Assembly (NCBI RefSeq): GCF_021608265.1
Contig: NZ_JAKIHP010000002.1
Span: forward strand, 1-64,000
Reading direction: 5' to 3'
DNA length: 64,000 bases
Source: Flavobacterium wongokense
GTDB lineage: Bacteria; Bacteroidota; Bacteroidia; Flavobacteriales; Flavobacteriaceae
Within the stretch, counting starts at the first letter, position 1. Each line of letters begins with the position of its first letter. This document shows, piece after piece, positions 52,991-61,100 of this stretch. The notes under the pieces are model-generated. The model was not told the DNA's origin, made no database searches, and was given only the letters and a program-made list of their open reading frames with translations. The position numbers and the translations under genes are program-made.

Positions 52991-54097
52991 TTAAAAATTA
53001 ATCTCGTCACCAGCCTTAGGTTCTGCAGGTGGTTTAGTATCTGTGTTTTCTGGTAAGACGACATTGGCAGGAAGTTCCACAGCTTTTGGAAATACCGGAA
53101 TGTAAATCTCGGTTATCCATTTTGATGGTTGCTTTACATCGTCGATGGTTTTTACATAAACTTCAGAATAATTACCTGCAAAATTTTGTTTTAAACCATT
53201 GTCGGCAATATATTTTTGTGCTTTTGCCCAGGCTTCCTTACTGTGTGAATAATCTCCTGTCAGGGTTGTTTTCAAACACGTAAACGCAATAATTTCTCCC
53301 GAAGTAACATCGCCTTCTGAGATGGAAATAAGTTGGCCGACAGGAACACAAACCGAAATAGTAGCAAAGTCATTGGCAACGTCATATTTATCATAACTTA
53401 CAAATGGTTTTCCTGTTGATGCAATTTTATTCTTTTTGAAAAAATGTATCATTCGTGCCATCATGATTTTGGTGTTTTTCGGAACGCTTTTAATATGGCA
53501 GGAAACGGTTTGTTTCAAACAAAAACCGGATGGACGTTGTACAATTCCGTTCACTTTGATGGAATAGGTTTTCATTTCATAGTGAAGCGTTTTATCTAAA
53601 TTACGCAGGCTTTTTTCATACACATCACCTACAATTGAAGTCACGCCGCCTTTAAAGAAACTCGATATCTTGGTCATAATATCCATTTTTCCTTTGGTGT
53701 GAATGGTTACTTTTGTTCCACCGATGGTATCCTTAAATTTCCATGAAATTGCAGCTGTCGTTCCATTATAATCTGCTTTTTGAGCGATACTGTCATTTTC
53801 CTTTACAAAAACGGTTTTGATTACACCTTCATCTGAACCATTATCCCAGGAACTTCTAGCACCATAACCAATCGTTTTTGCTCCATAATCGAATTTGAGT
53901 CCATTGTCTTTCTGCATCCACGAGCCAAAGGTTTCCCAGTTTTTATAATCATTCACATAATCAAAAACGGTTGTTCTTGATGTTTTGATAACACTGCTCC
54001 GTGTTACTTCAAAATCTCCTTTTTGAGTCGCCACATATACTGTAATCCCGACCAGTGCCAAAAGAATAAGCAAGAAGATGTATTTTAAAATTCTCAT
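52991..54097 (-). CDS. Membrane-anchored SRPBCC plus GyrI-like domain protein
   Basis: The 368-residue product has one N-terminal membrane helix (about 4-24, LKYIFLLILLALVGITVYVA). Residues about 30-170 are SRPBCC-like: FEVTRSSVIKTSRTTVFDYV, NYKNWETFGSWM and a long last helix. Residues about 200-335 resemble the GyrI/effector-binding (SOUL-like) domain, with YDVANDFATISVCVPVG and TGDYSHSKEAWAKAQKYI. A Pro-rich tail closes it. The combination binds small hydrophobic ligands in other proteins. The domains probably face the periplasm. It stands alone, divergent from the methyltransferase gene. Confidence 0.78.
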   Translation of the reverse strand: MRILKYIFLLILLALVGITVYVATQKGDFEVTRSSVIKTSRTTVFDYVNDYKNWETFGSWMQKDNGLKFDYGAKTIGYGARSSWDNGSDEGVIKTVFVKENDSIAQKADYNGTTAAISWKFKDTIGGTKVTIHTKGKMDIMTKISSFFKGGVTSIVGDVYEKSLRNLDKTLHYEMKTYSIKVNGIVQRPSGFCLKQTVSCHIKSVPKNTKIMMARMIHFFKKNKIASTGKPFVSYDKYDVANDFATISVCVPVGQLISISEGDVTSGEIIAFTCLKTTLTGDYSHSKEAWAKAQKYIADNGLKQNFAGNYSEVYVKTIDDVKQPSKWITEIYIPVFPKAVELPANVVLPENTDTKPPAEPKAGDEINF

Positions 54098-54182
54098 GAG
54101 GCGCCATTTTTAAAGTGACACAAAGTTATGAATTAAATGGTAGTAAATTGATTATATTTGTTTGTATTCAAAATTCTGATTG

Positions 54183-55790
54183 ATGAAAACAAAAAGTGAG
54201 CTACGCGGTATTTTATTCAGGCATTTAGACGGAATCGTTACAGTTCCGGTTGCCTATTCATTGCACAAAAAAGGTGTGCTTGAGTATATTTTACAACACG
54301 AAAAAGTCTCACTCAACGATGTCACAGAAAAGTTTAAAGCTAATGAAGGTTATCTCAATGTAGCACTTCGTGTTTTGGCATCACAAGGTTGGTTGAAACA
54401 GCACATTGACAATCAAAAGGATGTTATAAGTTTTGAAGTAACCGATAAGAGCAAAACTGCTTTTGGATTGATTCCGCTATACAAGGATGCTTTTGAGTTG
54501 ATGCAGTTTACCGAAAATTTTCATCCACGTAAGTTTGAAGTCGAACCTTTTGAAATGCTCAATCAATTGTTTGCCAAATATAAATCCAATTTCGGAATCC
54601 AGTTTTCCAATGATGAAAGCATTAGTGCGGTACAGGAGCAGATTTTATTTCATATTGAAGGTGTTTTGGTCGGCCCAACAATTGTAATGCTTGGAATGAC
54701 GGGAATGTTCCACAAGTATTTTATGGAAACCTCTTTTCGCCCTGAAGAATTTCACAAGAAACCCGAATGTTTCAAGGAAATCCTTGACTTCCTAACACAT
54801 CTGGATTGGTTTACCAAGAAAAATGACAACTATCAATTTACAGAAACCGGTTTGTTTTATGCCAAAAGAGCCGCAGCTTATGGTGTTACGGTTTCCTATA
54901 TTCCAACAATGCGCAAAATGGACGAACTGCTTTTTGGCAATGCTTCCATACTCCGAAACGTGGGCGAACACGAAAAGGAACAACACGTAGACCGTGAAAT
55001 GAATGTGTGGGGAAGTGGAGGCGCACATGCCGAATATTTTAAGATTGTTGACCAAATCATCATCGAACTGTTTAACAGGCCAATTGCAGAACAACCAATA
55101 GGAATACTGGATATGGGTTGTGGCAATGGTGCCTTTTTGGAACATATCTTTGATGTCATCGAACGCCAGACTTCGAGAGGAAAAATGCTCGATGAACATC
55201 CATTGTTCCTTGTTGGTGTTGATTACAATGAAGCTGCCCTTAAGGTCACACGAGCCAATTTGATCAAAGCTGATATTTGGGCAAAAGTAATTTGGGGTGA
55301 TATTGGAAGGCCAAAATTATTGGCGGAAACGCTTCAGGAGGATTACAATATCGATTTGAAGGAACTGCTCAACGTCAGGACTTTTTTAGACCATAACCGA
55401 ATCTGGGAAACTCCAACAACAAAAACGCCAAACCGCGTTAGCACTTCAACCGGAGCTTTTGCGCATCGCGGTCAGCGGATTAACAACAATGAGGTCGAAG
55501 ACAATTTGTTGGAACATCTGAAAAAATGGTCGCCATTTGTAGAGAAATTTGGATTGCTGATCATAGAATTGCATACCATTGCACCCGAATTAACCGCAGC
55601 GAACATTGGAAGGACAGCTGCTACAGCTTATGATGCCACGCATGGATTCTCCGATCAGTATATTGTAGAAATTGACGTATTGCACAAAATCGCGGCCGAA
55701 GCAGGACTGTTTTCAGACGATAAGGTCTTTACCAAATTTCCGAATGCTGATACTGCAACGGTTAGCGTGAATCTGTTGAAAGGAAAATAG
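54183..55790 (+). CDS. Large class I methyltransferase with two winged-helix segments
   Basis: The 535-residue product starts at ATG 54183; the preceding TTG is in frame but not needed. Residues about 1-95 (FRHLDGIVTVPVAYSLHKKG, then GYLNVALRVLASQGWL) and about 180-225 (KEILDFLTHLDWFTKK) look like winged-helix dimerisation units of O-methyltransferases. The SAM domain has ILDMGCGNGAFLEHI (about 303-317) and FLVGVDYNEAALK. The overall plan resembles the methyltransferases of polyketide loading modules such as AprA, more than primary metabolism enzymes. No biosynthetic genes lie near, so the substrate is open. Cytoplasmic. Confidence 0.72.
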   Translation: MKTKSELRGILFRHLDGIVTVPVAYSLHKKGVLEYILQHEKVSLNDVTEKFKANEGYLNVALRVLASQGWLKQHIDNQKDVISFEVTDKSKTAFGLIPLYKDAFELMQFTENFHPRKFEVEPFEMLNQLFAKYKSNFGIQFSNDESISAVQEQILFHIEGVLVGPTIVMLGMTGMFHKYFMETSFRPEEFHKKPECFKEILDFLTHLDWFTKKNDNYQFTETGLFYAKRAAAYGVTVSYIPTMRKMDELLFGNASILRNVGEHEKEQHVDREMNVWGSGGAHAEYFKIVDQIIIELFNRPIAEQPIGILDMGCGNGAFLEHIFDVIERQTSRGKMLDEHPLFLVGVDYNEAALKVTRANLIKADIWAKVIWGDIGRPKLLAETLQEDYNIDLKELLNVRTFLDHNRIWETPTTKTPNRVSTSTGAFAHRGQRINNNEVEDNLLEHLKKWSPFVEKFGLLIIELHTIAPELTAANIGRTAATAYDATHGFSDQYIVEIDVLHKIAAEAGLFSDDKVFTKFPNADTATVSVNLLKGK

Positions 55791-55791
55791 T

Positions 55792-55980
55792 TTAGTGTTT
55801 TGTCAAAATCTTGATGACAAACAATAAGGCGACAAAAAGCAGAAATCCTATCAGGATTTTATAACTTCCTTTATAAACCTTTTGGTGAAGCGCTTTGTCT
55901 TTGCCATAAGCGAAGTACGTTAGGATGACAAAAGCAACAAAAAACAGCGCGGCAAAAGTCCATTGACCAGTTGTGAACAT
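55792..55980 (-). CDS. Two-helix small membrane protein
   Basis: The 62-residue product has helices at about 8-25 (TFAALFFVAFVILTYFAY) and 41-59 (YKILIGFLLFVALLFVIKIL) with a basic loop KDKALHQKVYKGS between. It begins MFTTGQW and ends TKH. From memory this kind of protein is common in Flavobacteriaceae; no role is assigned. The stop is one base from the end of the methyltransferase gene on the other strand. The upstream gene on the plus strand is divergent. Coding is supported by the ordered helix-loop-helix pattern. Confidence 0.72.
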   Translation of the reverse strand: MFTTGQWTFAALFFVAFVILTYFAYGKDKALHQKVYKGSYKILIGFLLFVALLFVIKILTKH

Positions 55981-56057
55981 TTATTTCAAATTTTCAACAA
56001 ATTTACTCAAATGGATTGTAAAGTTGTATTTTGCATCAACAATAAATTTCAATACAA

Positions 56058-56441
56058 ATGCAAAAACAAATCAACGCAGTAAAAGAATTCCACACGGCTT
56101 TTGGCCTTGGAGTAAGCAACGAAATGAAAGCGGATTTAGGCGAATCAAAAAATATGTTGCGCTTTAACCTGATGAAGGAAGAAAACGAGGAATACCTTGA
56201 AGCTGTTCAAAATAATGACCTTGTAGAAATAGCCGATGCACTTGGTGACATGCTTTATATTTTATGCGGAACCATTTTGGAACACGGGCTGCAATACAAA
56301 ATCGAAGAGGTATTTGACGAAATTCAACGCAGCAATATGAGCAAGCTGGGCGAAAACGGCCAGCCTATCTATCGCGAAGACGGAAAAGTCATGAAAGGTC
56401 CTAATTATTTCAAACCCTGTTTTGAAGAAATATTGAGGTAA
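56058..56441 (+). CDS. MazG-like nucleoside triphosphate pyrophosphohydrolase
   Basis: The 127-residue protein shows the all-alpha NTP-PPase pattern: FNLMKEENEEYLEAVQNND (metal-binding EExxE) and EIADALGDMLYILCG with the second metal site ExxD. Such enzymes cleave NTPs or modified nucleotides to NMP and PPi, as housecleaning. The tail KVMKGPNYFKPCFEEILR is typical of the PRA-PH-like group. Cytoplasmic. It stands alone. The same frame family includes phage proteins, but there are no phage genes near. The A-rich leader is usual here. Confidence 0.85.
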   Translation: MQKQINAVKEFHTAFGLGVSNEMKADLGESKNMLRFNLMKEENEEYLEAVQNNDLVEIADALGDMLYILCGTILEHGLQYKIEEVFDEIQRSNMSKLGENGQPIYREDGKVMKGPNYFKPCFEEILR

Positions 56442-56444
56442 TAG

Positions 56445-56633
56445 TTACCCTTTCGCGATTTTATTATTCTGTAAAAGATGCCTTCTTAAAAAGCCACCAA
56501 ATACTAAAAATGAAATTCCAATGATCCATCTATGCGGATATAAAGATGAGGATGAATTTGTTAAGGCAATTACAAGGACTATAAAATTGATGATTGTAAG
56601 TGTCAGTAATAAAATAAAAATTGTTTTTCTCAT
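56445..56633 (-). CDS. Two-helix small membrane protein
   Basis: The 62-residue product has hydrophobic segments at about 4-24 (TIFILLLTLTIINFIVLVIA) and 36-50 (IIGISFLVFGGFL), ending in the basic tail RRHLLQNNKIAKG. It follows the YciI gene on the same strand after 12 bases, so it is probably the last gene of an alcohol dehydrogenase, YciI, membrane protein transcript. No family or function is known to me. Confidence 0.65.
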   Translation of the reverse strand: MRKTIFILLLTLTIINFIVLVIALTNSSSSLYPHRWIIGISFLVFGGFLRRHLLQNNKIAKG

Positions 56634-56645
56634 AAGTTGATGGTG

Positions 56646-57098
56646 TTAAAATCCTTTTTTCCAAACTTTATCGGAAGCATCCAGATATTCCTGCAAAGCT
56701 GCAGAACCATACCAAGGGTAGAGTTCAGCTTTCAGGAATTTTTCCTTTATGGCAGGATCGCTTTCCAATAATTTCTCGGCTTTTTCAACAGTTTTTACAT
56801 TCAGGATAAATAATCCACGCATGTCTTTATCGTTTTTGCCAAATGGACCTGCAACGACCAACTGTTTTAAATCGGCGAGCCTTTTGATATTTGCCAAATG
56901 CCCGGCAAAGCATTTGCTTTTGAACTCCTTATCTTCAGATTTGTTTTCGCCACTTTTGAGAATGACAAAAATATAATTCTTCATGCCATAATCATCGGCA
57001 CCAACCTTAGCTGCTAAGGCTTCGTCATATTTTGGATTGGTGGTTTGCCCCAACATGCAGCTGGTAACAAACAGGAATAGAATGCTAAAATACTTCAT
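56646..57098 (-). CDS. Exported YciI-family protein
   Basis: The 150-residue product has a signal peptide (MKYFSILFLFVTSCMLGQ), unusual for YciI proteins, which are mostly cytoplasmic. The core is ferredoxin-like: KNYIFVILKSGENKS, HLANIKRLADLKQLVVAGPF and the late DPAIKEKFLKAELYPWYGS, where the family has a conserved His-Asp pair; GHLANI gives the His. The reaction is unknown; some relatives are dehalogenase-like or regulatory. It follows the alcohol dehydrogenase gene after 17 bases on the same strand. The signal could also be a lipoprotein type, since a Cys is present (TSCML). Confidence 0.8.
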   Translation of the reverse strand: MKYFSILFLFVTSCMLGQTTNPKYDEALAAKVGADDYGMKNYIFVILKSGENKSEDKEFKSKCFAGHLANIKRLADLKQLVVAGPFGKNDKDMRGLFILNVKTVEKAEKLLESDPAIKEKFLKAELYPWYGSAALQEYLDASDKVWKKGF

Positions 57099-57115
57099 AT
57101 ATACTTCAATATAAA

Positions 57116-58174
57116 TTATGCTTTCAACGAACTCATATCAATTACAAACCTGTAGCGGACATCGCTTTTTAACATTCTTTCGTATGCTTCATTGATATCC
57201 TGCATTTTGATAATCTCTATCTCGGAAACAATATTGTGTTTGCCACAAAAATCCAGCATTTCCTGGGTTTCTGCAATTCCTCCAATTAAGGATGCTGCTA
57301 CGGCTTTTCTTCCCATAATCATTGGAACCGTATTTAGGATTGGATCTAATCCGCCCAAATATCCGACAAGGACCAAGGTTCCACTTATTGCCAAAGTTGC
57401 CACATAAGGATTGATATCATGTACATAAGGAACAGTATCAATGATCACGTCAAATTTCCCCTGAACTGAAGTCATTTGTGTATCGTCAGTGGTAATGACT
57501 ACGTAATCGGCACCTAAATCTTTAGCATCTTTTGTTTTGTCGGGACTTCTTGAAAACAAGGTTACTTCGGCACCCAGTCCTTTGGCTAACTTAATTGCCA
57601 TATGTCCTAATCCCCCTAAGCCTACGACCGCTACTTTTGAATTGGGACCAACGTTCCAATGCTTTAAAGGGGACCAGGTTGTGATACCGGCGCAAAGGAG
57701 CGGAGCTGTAGCGGCTAAATCGAGATTGGAAGGTACTTTAAGTACAAAGTGTTCTTCGACAACCACTTTTTCGGAATAGCCACCATAGGTCATTCCGCCT
57801 ATGTATTTATCAGGGCTGTTGTAAGTTCCTACCCAGCCATTCAAACAGTATTGTTCCAAATCCTGTTCACAGCTTTTGCAGGTTCCGCATGAGCCTACGA
57901 GGCATCCAACGGCGGCAAAATCACCTACCTTCAATTTTGTAACTTCACTTCCCACGCGCGTCACTTTACCAACAATTTCGTGGCCGGGAACTGCAGGATA
58001 AGTAGTGAAACCCCAATCGTTGCGGGCAGTATGTAAATCGGAGTGGCAGACACCGCAATACAGTATGTCGATTTCGATGTCTTTTGGATTTACCTCGCGA
58101 CGCTGTATGTTCATTTGGTTTAAATCGGCGTCTTTCGATTCGGTGCCGTATGCTTTAACTGTAGTTGTGCTCAT
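57116..58174 (-). CDS. Zinc-dependent alcohol dehydrogenase (YahK/cinnamyl-alcohol dehydrogenase type)
   Basis: The 352-residue protein is a medium-chain dehydrogenase. Catalytic zinc ligands are Cys43 (CGVCHSD) and GHE (64-66) with a later Cys; the structural zinc has Cys96, Cys99, Cys102 and Cys110. The cofactor motif is VGLGGLGHMAIKLAKGLG (about 184-201), and LFSRSPDKTKDA fits NADP(H). Relatives reduce aldehydes broadly. It is cytoplasmic, at the head of a three-gene minus-strand transcript with the YciI and small membrane protein genes. The substrate is unknown. Confidence 0.93.
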   Translation of the reverse strand: MSTTTVKAYGTESKDADLNQMNIQRREVNPKDIEIDILYCGVCHSDLHTARNDWGFTTYPAVPGHEIVGKVTRVGSEVTKLKVGDFAAVGCLVGSCGTCKSCEQDLEQYCLNGWVGTYNSPDKYIGGMTYGGYSEKVVVEEHFVLKVPSNLDLAATAPLLCAGITTWSPLKHWNVGPNSKVAVVGLGGLGHMAIKLAKGLGAEVTLFSRSPDKTKDAKDLGADYVVITTDDTQMTSVQGKFDVIIDTVPYVHDINPYVATLAISGTLVLVGYLGGLDPILNTVPMIMGRKAVAASLIGGIAETQEMLDFCGKHNIVSEIEIIKMQDINEAYERMLKSDVRYRFVIDMSSLKA

Positions 58175-58301
58175 GATGTTGTTTTTTTATAAAGGTAAGA
58201 AATATTTCTTTCCAACGTTCCAACGAAAGTTGCCGGTACTTCAACCAAAGCAACAGGACTTAAAAGCATGGATTACAAATTCGCGCTATCTTTTTATGGG
58301 A

Positions 58302-58925
58302 TTATTTATCTTTAGCAAAAAAGTAAGACACTTTGTTTTCCTTATCATCATAAGTCACAACTTCTTTATCACGATGTATGTTGAAATAAGAGGCAAGTGC
58401 AAAATCGCCTGAACACAATGCGGAATGCACCATAATGGCACTAAGGATTGCAATTTTAATTTCGGGTAATGTGAAGAAAAATATTGCCATTAAAGTGGAA
58501 GTTATAAATGCAAAAGGGGCGAGGGCTACAATCTTCATCTCCCGTTCGTTGACAACAAACTTATCGGCTACAGCCAAAAAGACAAACTTCCTTAGATTAA
58601 AATCAAATGAGGTATTCTTTGCTCCGGTCAGTTTATAAACCAGCAAATGTATCGTTTCATGAATAGGAATAATTGCAATCACAGCTATAGCACCGATGAA
58701 ACCATACAACAATTCCATTGGGATGTTGAGTGCCTTGGTATGATAATAATAGAAACAGCAGGTAAGCAACAGGCAGAATGCTGTTAAAATGCTTAAATAG
58801 TAAATAACCGAATAGAGAGTGGTTTTTTGGAAAGTGGTTTTTATAAACTGTACGAATAGGGTGTGCTCAAGTTTTTCAAGCAACACATAATTATTTTCTT
58901 CCAACTGCTCTGGAGCTAGTTTCAT
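58302..58925 (-). CDS. DUF3267 membrane protein, putative metalloprotease-like
   Basis: The 207-residue protein has about four hydrophobic helices (near 38-60, 72-92, 128-148 and 152-170). HETIH at 89-93 is a zinc-protease-like motif in a membrane segment, as in DUF3267 proteins, which resemble site-2 proteases in miniature. GDFALASYF later in the chain may supply a further ligand. No activity has been shown for the family to my knowledge. It stands alone, between the dehydrogenase gene and the SLOG-TM gene, all on the minus strand but separated by gaps above 120 bases. Confidence 0.82.
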   Translation of the reverse strand: MKLAPEQLEENNYVLLEKLEHTLFVQFIKTTFQKTTLYSVIYYLSILTAFCLLLTCCFYYYHTKALNIPMELLYGFIGAIAVIAIIPIHETIHLLVYKLTGAKNTSFDFNLRKFVFLAVADKFVVNEREMKIVALAPFAFITSTLMAIFFFTLPEIKIAILSAIMVHSALCSGDFALASYFNIHRDKEVVTYDDKENKVSYFFAKDK

Positions 58926-59055
58926 GTTTATTATTTTGACTATTGGTAGCTGGAATACCCAAAAAGTTACCGTTTAGAAGCTTCGGCATAAATTTGTGAT
59001 GTAAAATAATATTTTCCCGTTTTCCCGTTTATTATGGTCATATTAAAGTCTTTAT

Positions 59056-60453
59056 TTACATCCCTGTTGGCTTTTCTTTGCTGTCTATCAGTATTGTCCA
59101 TGAAGAGTTTTCCTCATCCATTTTTTGCCTGATGCTATTGGCGATTAGCTGTAGTTCATCGCTTGAAGTTACTTTGTCAAGGTCATTTTTTGCGGTTTCA
59201 AAAAATAAGATCATGTTTTTAGATTCCTTCATCAACCTTTTCCATTCATTAAGGAATTTTATCGATTCGATAGCGATGTAACTTGGCGGAAGGATTAATG
59301 CGGCAAATAATAATATCTCATGTGGCATATGTATATCCTTAAGTCGTTCAAAATAATCCAATTCAATTGCCGCACTAAAGAATTCACACAAAACGGTTAT
59401 GGCAAAAAGTACTTCTAATGCTGTTTGTATATTTTCTGCCCAATCGAGTGGTTTTTCAATTTTCTTCGCCCTGATTTGAGAATGGTAATGGATTTGATCA
59501 TCGATTAACTCCTTTAGTTTCTTTTTGGAATATTTAAGGTCAAATTTTTTTAGCGTCTTTTTGCTTAAATCAATCTCTATTTGCTTTACTGCTTCTGAAA
59601 TATATTCGACATCTGTCAATGGTGTTATCTGTATATTTAATTTGTCATAAGTTTCAAGTACTCTTAGGCGTTCGGTTTCCCTGCGTTTAATTATGGTAGT
59701 GTCCCGAATGCCCTTCTTTTTTTTGAATTTTTTTGCCACGATAACAAATACGGCAAAAATTAAAGCTGCTTCGAGCGTAACAAGCAAAAAGAATGTTTCA
59801 TTAGTAATCTTTTCCTTAAATGGTACGATTATACTAACCGCCAATGCTGAAACCCATGAGAAGAGGACACACAAATACCAAAGTAAAAAAAAGGTTTTCT
59901 TTGCTTTCATTGCCTCTGTATCTGTTGTTTTTCGAAGCATTTGGATTTTGGACTTGTAGGCCTCAATCTTATAAAGCTTTATTCCTTTTTGTTCACAATA
60001 CTCAACGATGTCGCCGGTTCCGCCTTTTCCTTCGGGTTTTTCATTGTCGTATACCGCTATCATTACGTCTACGCGATTACAAATATGAATGCCTGCGTTG
60101 TAATAGGCATCGTCCCTTTCTTCCTGGTTTTGTATGGGATTAGGGTTTATTACACTAATGGCATCATTATACTTTGAAGTCCAACTTTTTAAATTGTTAA
60201 GCCTTTGTGGAGTATCAAAATCATTCTCGTATTCCTTCTGATTAAAAGGGAGTATTATTTTTAGTGGAGCACTAAATGATTCTACTGAAACTTCAGCAAA
60301 CAGGGTGTCAGCCCCATAGGCCAATGAGGTCCAGGATTCAAACTCTGTAGCATTATTATCGGCAAGGATTTTTTGGATCTTGGATTTTAAATCACTTTTA
60401 ACCTTATTGTGGTCATACAAATTCCGATGACCTGTAATACCTATTTTTAACAT
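59056..60453 (-). CDS. SLOG-domain protein with four membrane helices (orphan nucleotide-sensor-like effector)
   Basis: The 465-residue protein joins two parts. Residues 1 to about 165 match the SLOG (Rossmann-like, DprA/LOG superfamily) pattern: MLKIGITGHRNLYD, TSLAYGADTLFAEV, ILPFNQKEY, YYNAGIHICNRVDVMIAVYD and GKGGTGDIVEYCEQKG. Residues about 188-410 hold helix pairs near 188-210, 221-241, 345-368 and 382-402, with a charged helical loop between. The layout resembles SLOG plus SLATT-type effectors, which are thought to sense a nucleotide and perforate membranes in antiphage systems. No nucleotide cyclase or other partner lies near. The defence role is inference; the leader is AT-rich. Confidence 0.72.
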   Translation of the reverse strand: MLKIGITGHRNLYDHNKVKSDLKSKIQKILADNNATEFESWTSLAYGADTLFAEVSVESFSAPLKIILPFNQKEYENDFDTPQRLNNLKSWTSKYNDAISVINPNPIQNQEERDDAYYNAGIHICNRVDVMIAVYDNEKPEGKGGTGDIVEYCEQKGIKLYKIEAYKSKIQMLRKTTDTEAMKAKKTFFLLWYLCVLFSWVSALAVSIIVPFKEKITNETFFLLVTLEAALIFAVFVIVAKKFKKKKGIRDTTIIKRRETERLRVLETYDKLNIQITPLTDVEYISEAVKQIEIDLSKKTLKKFDLKYSKKKLKELIDDQIHYHSQIRAKKIEKPLDWAENIQTALEVLFAITVLCEFFSAAIELDYFERLKDIHMPHEILLFAALILPPSYIAIESIKFLNEWKRLMKESKNMILFFETAKNDLDKVTSSDELQLIANSIRQKMDEENSSWTILIDSKEKPTGM

Positions 60454-60738
60454 GTCTCACCTTAAAATTATTTTAAACCATAGATAGTAAGCAAGAACAG
60501 GTAGGAAGTGGGAGAGTAAAAGGCTAATGTAATATTTTTTTTTAATAAATAAACAACTAAAATTCAGTTTATTAATATATTTTCTTACTATTTCCCAAAT
60601 AACCATTCAAAAGCAATTTGTCATTTTGAGAATTTTTATAATCAGAATTGATTGTGGTAATTGTATAAAAATCACTTTCAACCTTATAATGAAATTGGTT
60701 GTAATTATCGTCAACTTTGAGATACTAAATTGCCAATT

Positions 60739-61050
60739 ATGAAAAAGATATTCATGGCATTTGCCACTACGATGATGTTTGGTTATGCCTCGGCCCAAAT
60801 GGAACCTAAAACTACTACAGTTAAGAAAGATGATACGACAGGAGTGCAGGTATTGCGCAGACCGCCGGATAAAACTGTTATTGCGAATAAAAGTATTCTT
60901 AAAAGGAATACGCTTGATGCTGGTATGGGAAAACCAGATCCAATCAAGAAGGATATCCACTCCAATGAACCTGTACCCAAACCTGCACCAACAACACAAT
61001 CAAGGGTTGAAGCCGTTGTGGATACCATTACACCAAAACCTAAAAGATAA
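60739..61050 (+). CDS. Small secreted Pro/Lys-rich protein
   Basis: From ATG 60739 the product has 103 residues with a signal peptide, MKKIFMAFATTMMFGYASAQ, cut after Gln or Ala. An earlier in-frame start 9 bases upstream is possible. The mature part is hydrophilic, with VLRRPPDKTVIANKSILKR, DPIKKDIHSNEPVPKPAPTT and a final TITPKPKR, no clear domain and probably disordered. It stands alone after a 285-base AT-rich gap that holds no other feature I can support. A terminator-like hairpin follows. Function unknown. Confidence 0.75.
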   Translation: MKKIFMAFATTMMFGYASAQMEPKTTTVKKDDTTGVQVLRRPPDKTVIANKSILKRNTLDAGMGKPDPIKKDIHSNEPVPKPAPTTQSRVEAVVDTITPKPKR

Positions 61051-61052
61051 AA

Positions 61053-61077
61053 AAACTCCCGGTTTCCCGAGAGTTTA
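61053..61077. terminator. Weak bidirectional terminator
   Basis: AAACTC-CGG pairs with CCG-GAGTTT around TTTC with one mismatch; A flank on the left. It separates the small secreted protein from converging ilvE. Confidence 0.6.
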
Positions 61078-61100
61078 ATTAGTTTAGGTTTTATTGGTTG

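Noticed and set aside
60607-60999. 130-codon minus-strand frame
   Set aside because: It covers the small secreted protein on the plus strand, which has a clear signal peptide; the minus frame begins with MCCWCRFGYRF and has no domain.
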